From positions 1 through 5,388 of the forward strand of contig JAEUMX010000473.1 of assembly GCA_016791285.1 (NCBI GenBank): a stretch of DNA of 5,388 nt. Direction: 5' to 3'. Source of the stretch: Burkholderiales bacterium. Lineage in GTDB: Bacteria; Pseudomonadota; Gammaproteobacteria; Burkholderiales; JAEUMW01. Under the pieces are notes generated by a model. That model was not told the origin of the DNA, made no database searches, and was given only the letters and a program-made list of their open reading frames with translations. Positions 1 to 5,388 of this stretch are shown here, one piece after another (position 1 is the first letter of the stretch; each line of letters begins with the position of its first letter). The translations under genes and the position numbers were made by a program.

Positions 1-654
1 ACCGCCCTGCGCGATCAGGAATGGCAACACGTTGTCCCACAGCAGGTAGATCGCGAGTACGAACCGCGCGTTGAGCATCACCGTGCCGACGTAGATCGGG
101 AACAGAAAGAGGAACACGCGGACGGAATGCCGCGGAAACCACAGGAAGTAGAACCCGAGCACGCCCGAGATCGCCCCGGACGCACCGACCAGCGGGATCG
201 GCGAGCCCAGATTGAACAGGGTGTGAAAAAGGGTCGCCGCGATGCCGGTCACGATGTACCAGAAGAGGAACGCGAGCGGCCCTAGGCGGTGCTCGACGTT
301 ATCGCCGTAGATCCAGAGGTAGAGCATGTTGCCCGCGAGGTGCATGAGCCCACCGTGGAGGAAAATCGAGCTCACCAGCGTCACGATGCTCGGGTCGGCC
401 GGCCGGAAACCCCATTTGAATACCATGAGGTCGTAGGCCGAGATGCTCTCGATGATCTGCTGCGGCGGCACATTGGGGGGCAGCGACTGCATCACGAGCT
501 TGAGGTACTCCTGGAACGCGGGGTCTGCCGGGTTCGCGGGCTGCGTGCCGAGCGGCAACGTCAGCAACAGATACACCACGACGTTGACGGCGATCAGGGC
601 AATCGTGACGACGGGCTTGCCGGGCGGACTCGGATAGTCGCTGATCGGGATCAA
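1..654 (-). CDS. Rhomboid family intramembrane serine protease (C-terminus beyond window)
   Basis: Polytopic inner-membrane protease that cuts transmembrane helices of substrate proteins. The 218 residues present begin MIPISDYPSPPGKPVVTIAL, the usual N-terminus of this rhomboid subgroup, followed by TM1 (about 16-33), a long loop (34-88), and TM2 starting near 90. HGGLMHLAGNM (100-110) carries the conserved His and the Asn109 of the oxyanion region. The nucleophile is Ser159 in GASGAISG (157-164). Hydrophobic helices follow to the edge, ending LLWDNVLPFLIAQGG. The catalytic His helix, normally just after such a segment, lies outside the window. The start is TTG at 654: no ATG or GTG lies in frame for at least 50 bases upstream, AGGAG sits 10 bases before it, and the N-terminus matches the family. 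It is divergent from the thioesterase gene at 782. Substrate is unknown. Family assignment is very secure. Confidence 0.93.
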   Translation of the reverse strand, partial: MIPISDYPSPPGKPVVTIALIAVNVVVYLLLTLPLGTQPANPADPAFQEYLKLVMQSLPPNVPPQQIIESISAYDLMVFKWGFRPADPSIVTLVSSIFLHGGLMHLAGNMLYLWIYGDNVEHRLGPLAFLFWYIVTGIAATLFHTLFNLGSPIPLVGASGAISGVLGFYFLWFPRHSVRVFLFLFPIYVGTVMLNARFVLAIYLLWDNVLPFLIAQGG

Positions 655-664
655 GGTGGAAACG

Positions 665-669
665 CTCCT
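665..669 (-). promoter_or_regulatory. Ribosome binding site supporting the TTG start of the rhomboid gene
   Basis: Reading the minus strand, AGGAG lies 10 bases upstream of TTG at 654-652. The spacing is at the long end of the normal range. With the absence of a nearby in-frame ATG or GTG, it supports the non-ATG start. Confidence 0.55.
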
Positions 670-706
670 GGGAAGGGTAGGCGAGGTGCGGTCCGATGCT
701 AAGCGA

Positions 707-720
707 TGACGGCAGCGTCA
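707..720. repeat. Short inverted repeat TGACG-N4-CGTCA in the divergent intergenic region
   Basis: A perfect 5-bp inverted repeat with a 4-base centre sits about 53 bases upstream of the rhomboid start and 61 bases upstream of the thioesterase start. On the minus strand it overlaps TTGACG (721-716), a five-of-six match to a sigma-70 -35 box. The best following -10-like hexamer, TAGCAT (701-696), is only 14 bases away, shorter than usual, so the promoter is doubtful. The repeat could be an operator, but five base pairs can arise by chance. The rest of the 127-base intergenic region shows nothing I can support beyond the two ribosome binding sites. Confidence 0.22.
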
Positions 721-781
721 ACAAGGCGCGACGGCACGCCGAAGCGTTAAACTAGTGCACCGTACCGCTCGAGGAGCCCGT

Positions 782-1234
782 ATGAAGCCGAGCCTGCAGC
801 CCGGGATCGTGCATTCGTTCACGTTCCGCGTGCCGAAGTCGAAAACCGTCGCTGCGCTGTATCCGGAGGCGCCCGAGTTCGAGGCGATGCCGGCCGTCTT
901 CGCGACCGGGTTCCTGGTCGGCTTCGTCGAATGGACCTGTATCCAGGCGGTGAATCCCCACCTCGACTGGCCCGCCGAGATGACGCTCGGCACCCATGTC
1001 GACCTCAGTCACACGGCTCCGACGCCGCCGGGAATGGACGTCACGGCACGCGTCACGCTCACGCACGTGGAGGGTCGCAAGCTCACCTTCGAAGTGGAGG
1101 TGCGCGACGATGCAGAGGTGATCGGCACCGGGCGGCACGAGCGATTCGTGATCGAGGCCGGCAAGTTCAACGCGAAGGTCTCGCGCAAGGCCCAGCAGGC
1201 GCTCGCCCACCTGCCCGCGGCCGATCCGCCGTAA
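782..1234 (+). CDS. FlK-like hotdog-fold acyl-CoA thioesterase
   Basis: Predicted cytoplasmic thioesterase of 150 residues, hydrolysing an acyl-CoA; the substrate cannot be read from sequence. It aligns almost without gaps to my recollection of Streptomyces cattleya FlK, the fluoroacetyl-CoA thioesterase (139 residues). Shared blocks include KTVAALYPEAPEF (21-33), VFATGF (39-44), EW (50-51), SHTAPTPPG (76-84), VEGRKL (96-101) and HERFVI...KFNAKV. The FlK catalytic residues Thr42, Glu50, His76 and Arg120 correspond to Thr42, Glu50, His77 and Arg121 here. FlK's lid residue Phe36, linked to fluoroacetyl selectivity, is Met36, so a different short or medium acyl-CoA is a reasonable inference. ATG at 782 follows GAGGAG (771-776) by 5 bases; an in-frame ATG at 755 has no comparable site and adds residues the family lacks. 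It is convergent with the VOC gene, 10 bases apart. Confidence 0.9.
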   Translation: MKPSLQPGIVHSFTFRVPKSKTVAALYPEAPEFEAMPAVFATGFLVGFVEWTCIQAVNPHLDWPAEMTLGTHVDLSHTAPTPPGMDVTARVTLTHVEGRKLTFEVEVRDDAEVIGTGRHERFVIEAGKFNAKVSRKAQQALAHLPAADPP

Positions 1235-1236
1235 AG

Positions 1237-1264
1237 CCGCGCCGTCAGGCGGACGCCGGCGCGG
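1237..1264. terminator. Possible hairpin at the convergent gene ends (weak)
   Basis: CCGCGCCG (1237-1244) and CGGCGCGG (1257-1264) form a perfect 8-bp GC stem around a 12-base loop. It starts 2 bases after the thioesterase stop and overlaps the last codons of the VOC gene, where a shared bidirectional terminator would sit. No real T-tract follows on either strand: CTTTAC on the minus side is the nearest. GC stems are also common by chance in such DNA. It may slow polymerase or protect 3' ends, but intrinsic termination is unproven. Confidence 0.3.
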
Positions 1265-1631
1265 GCTCCGACGCCGGGAAGTCGAGCTCCACCCGCGCAC
1301 CGTTCGGATCGTGGCAGAAGATCTGCCATTCGCCGGTGCTGGGTTGTCGCCGCAGCGTGTAGCCGACACCCCGGGACTTGAGCGTGGCGATGGTCTCGGC
1401 CAGATTGGCCGCGGTGAAGGCGACGTGATCGATCACGCCCTGCCCGTCCGGGACCCCTCTGCCCGCAACGATGTGCAGCACCGGGAGCGCACCGCAATAC
1501 AACCACGCGCCCGGGAACGGGAACGGCGGCCGCCAGCCTGGGGTAAGCCCCAGCACGGACCGGTAGAACTCGATCGACGCATCGAGATCCTCGGTGAGCA
1601 CCGTGAAATGATTCAGCCCCTGGATCGTCAT
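1245..1631 (-). CDS. VOC superfamily (glyoxalase / extradiol dioxygenase fold) protein
   Basis: Small cytoplasmic protein of 128 residues made of two beta-alpha-beta-beta-beta modules. The first begins LNHFTVLTEDLDASIEFYRSV (6-26), ending near 56; the second begins VIDHVAFTAANL (66-77) and closes with FCHDPNGARVELDF (105-118). His8, His69 and Glu115 occupy the usual metal-ligand positions of VOC enzymes, so metal binding is likely. Family members include glyoxalase I, epimerases, dioxygenases and fosfomycin or bleomycin resistance proteins; nothing visible selects one of these. ATG at 1631 is chosen over the in-frame ATG at 1688 because the family starts just before the LNHFTVL strand and AAGGGGG precedes it, while the upstream ATG would run into the amidase gene. 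It lies 20 bases downstream of the amidase stop on the same strand, so co-transcription is likely. The Ala/Pro-rich tail (119-128) is probably disordered. Confidence 0.88.
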   Translation of the reverse strand: MTIQGLNHFTVLTEDLDASIEFYRSVLGLTPGWRPPFPFPGAWLYCGALPVLHIVAGRGVPDGQGVIDHVAFTAANLAETIATLKSRGVGYTLRRQPSTGEWQIFCHDPNGARVELDFPASEPAPASA

Positions 1632-1651
1632 GCGGCCCCCTTGTCGAGTCG

Positions 1652-2380
1652 TCAATCCTGCGAACGCCTGGCCCCCGAATGCGCGCACTGCGCCAGCCCC
1701 TGCACCACCGCGCGGCCGATGCTCTGCTGCACCTCGGGGCGAGACAGAGCAGCTTCCTCGTCCCGGTTCACGATGATCCCCGCTTCCAGGAGCATCGCCG
1801 GCTGTGTCGCCGCGCGCAGGACGACGAGATCGTCGTAGTAGTACACGCCATTCTCGGCGTCGGCAAGCGCCCGGTTCTCGCCCTCGATCGGCTCTGCATG
1901 GTGCAGGGAAGGCGTGAAGCCGCCCTGCCGCAGTGCCGACCCGATCGCCGTGGCGCAGGCCAGGCTGTGAGCCGGATCGGGATTGCGGCGTGAGACGAAG
2001 AGCGAGAAGCCTCTGAAGCGGTCGCTGTAGTGTCGTGGCTCCGCCCCGAACATCCAGGTAGTCAGGTATCGCGGCTGGACGGAGTCGTGGTGAACGGAGA
2101 GCAGGAAATCCGCTCCGCGCGCCTCGGCGGCGCGCGACTCCAGTCCCGTCTGTACGCCATCGAGGTTGATGAACCGCACCGCGAAGCGCTTCTCGTCCAG
2201 CGCCGCGCCGATCCGTACCGCGAGGTCGCGATTGAAGTAGAACTCGCCGCGGCCGCGAGCGCTCACGGCGCCGGGGCTCGCGCTGGAGTGGCCAATGTCG
2301 AGCGCGATCGTCGGACCGGCCAGGGCGGGCGGTACAGGCAGGACCAGCACGAGGAGCAGGAGGCAGGCAGCGCGGGACAT
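1652..2380 (-). CDS. Exported N-acetylmuramoyl-L-alanine amidase (Amidase_3), single domain
   Basis: Zinc amidase that cleaves the bond between N-acetylmuramic acid and L-alanine in peptidoglycan, acting in the periplasm. The 242-residue protein starts with a signal peptide: MSRAAC, a leucine/valine-rich core (7-14), then PALA with likely cleavage after Ala21. The Amidase_3 domain follows directly. Zinc ligands are His31 (in LDIGH), Glu46 (in RGEFYFNRDL) and His97 (in LLSVHHDS); the catalytic Glu is Glu199 (in MLLEAGIIVN). Between them lies LHHAEPIEGENR (159-170). There is no AMIN, SPOR or LysM domain, so it is shorter than E. coli AmiC (about 417 residues) and must find the septum or wall some other way. 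ATG at 2380 is fixed by the signal peptide, although no good Shine-Dalgarno sequence precedes it; the longer frame to 2593 overlaps the upstream gene. It follows the membrane protein gene by 59 bases and precedes the VOC gene. Confidence 0.9.
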   Translation of the reverse strand: MSRAACLLLLVLVLPVPPALAGPTIALDIGHSSASPGAVSARGRGEFYFNRDLAVRIGAALDEKRFAVRFINLDGVQTGLESRAAEARGADFLLSVHHDSVQPRYLTTWMFGAEPRHYSDRFRGFSLFVSRRNPDPAHSLACATAIGSALRQGGFTPSLHHAEPIEGENRALADAENGVYYYDDLVVLRAATQPAMLLEAGIIVNRDEEAALSRPEVQQSIGRAVVQGLAQCAHSGARRSQD

Positions 2381-2439
2381 GATCGGCGGCAGATACGAGA
2401 CTGCTGCTGCCGAGCGAGCGCGAGGTCCGCTGACGTCCG

Positions 2440-2853
2440 CTATCGTGGCAGCGGCATCGGCTGCCCGTCCTTCAAGGCGAGCCACCCGCGAATGATCCGG
2501 TACAGCACCCACAGGCCGACCCCGAACCAGATTCCCAAGCTTAGCGGGATACCGATGAGCGTCATGAAGACGAGCCCCCCCACGATCACCCACAGCAGCG
2601 CGAACCAGAAGGTGCGGATCTGCCAGCTGAAGTGCGTGGCGAGGTAGGTGCCCGCGACGTCGCCGCGCTTCACGTAGTTCAGGATGACGGCGATGATCGA
2701 CGGCCAGCCGGTCAGGAACGCGCCGACGATGGTCGCCGTCCCGATGAGGCCTGTCACCGCGCTGAAGGCATGAAGGCCGTAGATGACATGGGTGAGTGTC
2801 ACCATGTTGGACGACGGGACGGGCTCGGTCGGAATCGCTTGAATATCGGCCAT
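2440..2853 (-). CDS. Small integral membrane protein of unknown function
   Basis: I do not recognise a defined function. The 137-residue protein has an N-terminal polar stretch (1-17) and about three hydrophobic segments: roughly 20-47, 80-102 and 103-120. The last two are split by the short break IGIPLSLG. A conserved-looking polar link RGDVAGTYLATHFSWQIRTF (63-82) lies between the first and second. This pattern resembles the uncharacterised membrane proteins of COG3671 / DUF4870-like type, recalled rather than searched. The tail (122-137) is short and ends PMPLPR. ATG at 2853 is well supported by GAGGA 5 bases upstream. It lies 58 bases downstream of oxyR on the same strand and 59 bases upstream of the amidase gene. 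Since a good -10 hexamer is present in the oxyR gap, it may be transcribed separately from oxyR. Confidence 0.85.
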   Translation of the reverse strand: MADIQAIPTEPVPSSNMVTLTHVIYGLHAFSAVTGLIGTATIVGAFLTGWPSIIAVILNYVKRGDVAGTYLATHFSWQIRTFWFALLWVIVGGLVFMTLIGIPLSLGIWFGVGLWVLYRIIRGWLALKDGQPMPLPR

Positions 2854-2885
2854 GGTGTTCCTCGTGTGACTGTCGGACCCGACGC

Positions 2886-2891
2886 AGTATA
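2886..2891 (-). promoter_or_regulatory. Candidate -10 box for the membrane protein gene
   Basis: TATACT on the minus strand matches the sigma-70 consensus at five of six positions and lies 32 bases before the ATG at 2853, leaving room for a start of transcription near 2880 and a short leader containing the GAGGA site. No good -35 box is seen at 16-18 bases; TAGGTC at 2914-2909 overlaps the oxyR stop and matches poorly. The promoter is therefore tentative, and read-through from oxyR is not excluded. Confidence 0.33.
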
Positions 2892-2911
2892 CGGACGGCT
2901 GTGCTTGCGAC

Positions 2912-3874
2912 CTACCGCACGCCGCGCTGAGCGCGGGCGCGCGCCGGTGCCGCCACCTTGCGCAACGCGTGCACCCCTGAGGGCAGCTCGTCGACGATCA
3001 CCTGTGCCAGGGCCTGCAGCGCCTGCACGCGCGGGAAGGCGCGGCGGTACACGAGTCGCACCGTGCGATGCGCCTCGGGAATGTGCAGCGGCCGGGCGAT
3101 GATGCCGCGCCCCGCGAGATCGGGCTTGCGGATCGCGAGCGCCGGAACGAGCGTCGTGCCGAAGCCGGCGCCGACCAGATGCATCAGTGTCTCGAGGCTC
3201 GCTGCGCGCAGGTCGTTCGCCTCCGCCGGGCGCGGCAGCGTCGCCGCACCGCAGAGGCTGCGCGCCTGGTCCGCGAGGCAATGCCCGTCCGCGAGCAGCA
3301 GCAGATCGGAACGCGCCAGGTCGCGCGCGGTGATGTCGGCAATCTCGGCGAGCGGGTGCCGAGGCGGGTATGCGATCCAGAACGGTTCGTCGAAGAGCGC
3401 AATCGAGTCGAGGTCGGCATCGTCCACCGCAGTAGCGATCAGCGCCGCATCGAGCCCGTGCTCGCGCAGCCGCGCCAGCAACGAGCCGGTCATCTCCTCC
3501 GACAGGACGAGCCGCAGCGTCGGGTACCGCGCCCGCAGCGGCCGCAACACCAGGGGCATGAGGTATGGGCTCAAGGTCGGGATCACGCCAAGGCGCAGTG
3601 CCCCGGCCAGCGGATCGCGATGCGCCTGCGCGACTTCGAGAATCGCCTCCGCCTGCTCGACGGCCAGGCGCGCATGGCGGAGAATCTCCTCTCCCGCCGG
3701 CGTCGTCACCACCGACTTGTTCGTGCGCTCGAAGATAGTGATGCCGAGATAGTCTTCCAGCTTCTTCAGCTGCCCGCTCAACGTCGGCTGGCTCACGCAG
3801 CACGCCTCCGCGGCGCGTCCGAAGTGGCGGTGGTCCGCAACGGCGATCAGGTACTTCAGGTCTCGGAGGTTCAC
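2912..3874 (-). CDS. oxyR: Hydrogen peroxide-sensing LysR-family regulator OxyR
   Basis: Cytoplasmic transcription factor of 320 residues (E. coli OxyR has 305). The winged helix-turn-helix (about 1-60) reads NLRDLKYLIAVADHRHFGRA, then CVSQPTLSGQLKKLED, very close to E. coli. In the regulatory domain the peroxidatic Cys199 (DGHCLADQA) and resolving Cys208 fall at exactly the E. coli numbers, as do Thr100, Thr129 and His198, which help bind peroxide in known OxyR structures. LFDEP (160-164) and SLETL (226-230) are also typical. An intact disulfide switch is therefore expected. The GTG start at 3874 is chosen because it aligns with the E. coli Met1 and a weak GAGAA lies upstream; the longer frame to 4183 would run into katG. 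The Ala/Arg-rich tail (about 305-320) is an extension. It is divergent from katG, its classic target, with a likely autoregulatory operator between. Confidence 0.96.
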   Translation of the reverse strand: MNLRDLKYLIAVADHRHFGRAAEACCVSQPTLSGQLKKLEDYLGITIFERTNKSVVTTPAGEEILRHARLAVEQAEAILEVAQAHRDPLAGALRLGVIPTLSPYLMPLVLRPLRARYPTLRLVLSEEMTGSLLARLREHGLDAALIATAVDDADLDSIALFDEPFWIAYPPRHPLAEIADITARDLARSDLLLLADGHCLADQARSLCGAATLPRPAEANDLRAASLETLMHLVGAGFGTTLVPALAIRKPDLAGRGIIARPLHIPEAHRTVRLVYRRAFPRVQALQALAQVIVDELPSGVHALRKVAAPARARAQRGVR

Positions 3875-3906
3875 GGGAACATTCTCACGAAGTAAATCGG
3901 CGTGAC

Positions 3907-5388
<1,482 letters not shown>

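Noticed and set aside
716..753. TTGACG (minus, 721-716) and TAAACT (plus, 748-753) as parts of divergent promoters
   Set aside because: Neither has a partner hexamer at acceptable spacing, so no complete promoter can be supported.
752..1369. Minus-strand open frame opposite the thioesterase gene
   Set aside because: Arg-rich with no homology I recognise; the plus-strand frame matches FlK throughout.
2381..2593. Longer start for the amidase gene at 2593
   Set aside because: It would overlap the membrane protein gene by 150 bases and bury the clear signal peptide that begins at 2380.
2799..3803. 334-residue open frame on the minus strand overlapping oxyR
   Set aside because: It is another frame of the same strand as oxyR, dominated by Arg, Ala and Gly, with no family features; oxyR explains the region.

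Overview
This GC-rich, gene-dense window has six transcription-ready genes with short gaps, and looks like chromosomal DNA of a proteobacterium. The OxyR and KatG are close to enterobacterial and other proteobacterial forms, and the remaining proteins are ordinary proteobacterial types. A beta- or gammaproteobacterium is my best guess; the sequence does not settle the genus. I see no insertion sequence, phage gene, tRNA, rRNA or CRISPR array. No gap between genes exceeds about 155 bases.

Layout: (1) 1-654, minus: a rhomboid intramembrane serine protease, cut by the left edge before its catalytic His. (2) 655-781: a divergent intergenic region. (3) 782-1234, plus: a hotdog thioesterase strikingly similar to the fluoroacetyl-CoA thioesterase FlK, with its catalytic Thr/Glu/His and Arg but Met where FlK has its gating Phe36. 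(4) 1245-1631, minus: a VOC (glyoxalase-fold) protein, convergent with the thioesterase. (5) 1652-2380, minus: an exported Zn-dependent N-acetylmuramoyl-L-alanine amidase (Amidase_3). (6) 2440-2853, minus: a small membrane protein of unknown function. (7) 2912-3874, minus: OxyR with both redox cysteines (Cys199, Cys208). (8) 3875-4029: the divergent oxyR-katG control region. (9) 4030 to the right edge, plus: the first 453 residues of catalase-peroxidase KatG, holding the whole N-terminal haem domain.

The clearest functional unit is oxyR-katG: a peroxide sensor back to back with a peroxide-destroying enzyme, with a candidate OxyR operator between them that also covers a likely oxyR -10 box. 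Downstream of oxyR on the same strand lie the membrane protein, amidase and VOC genes. Their spacing (20-60 bases) allows partial co-transcription, but a good -10 box before the membrane protein suggests it may have its own promoter. I found no convincing undescribed system here. The points most worth checking are the Met36 FlK-like thioesterase and the architecture of the oxyR-katG control region.
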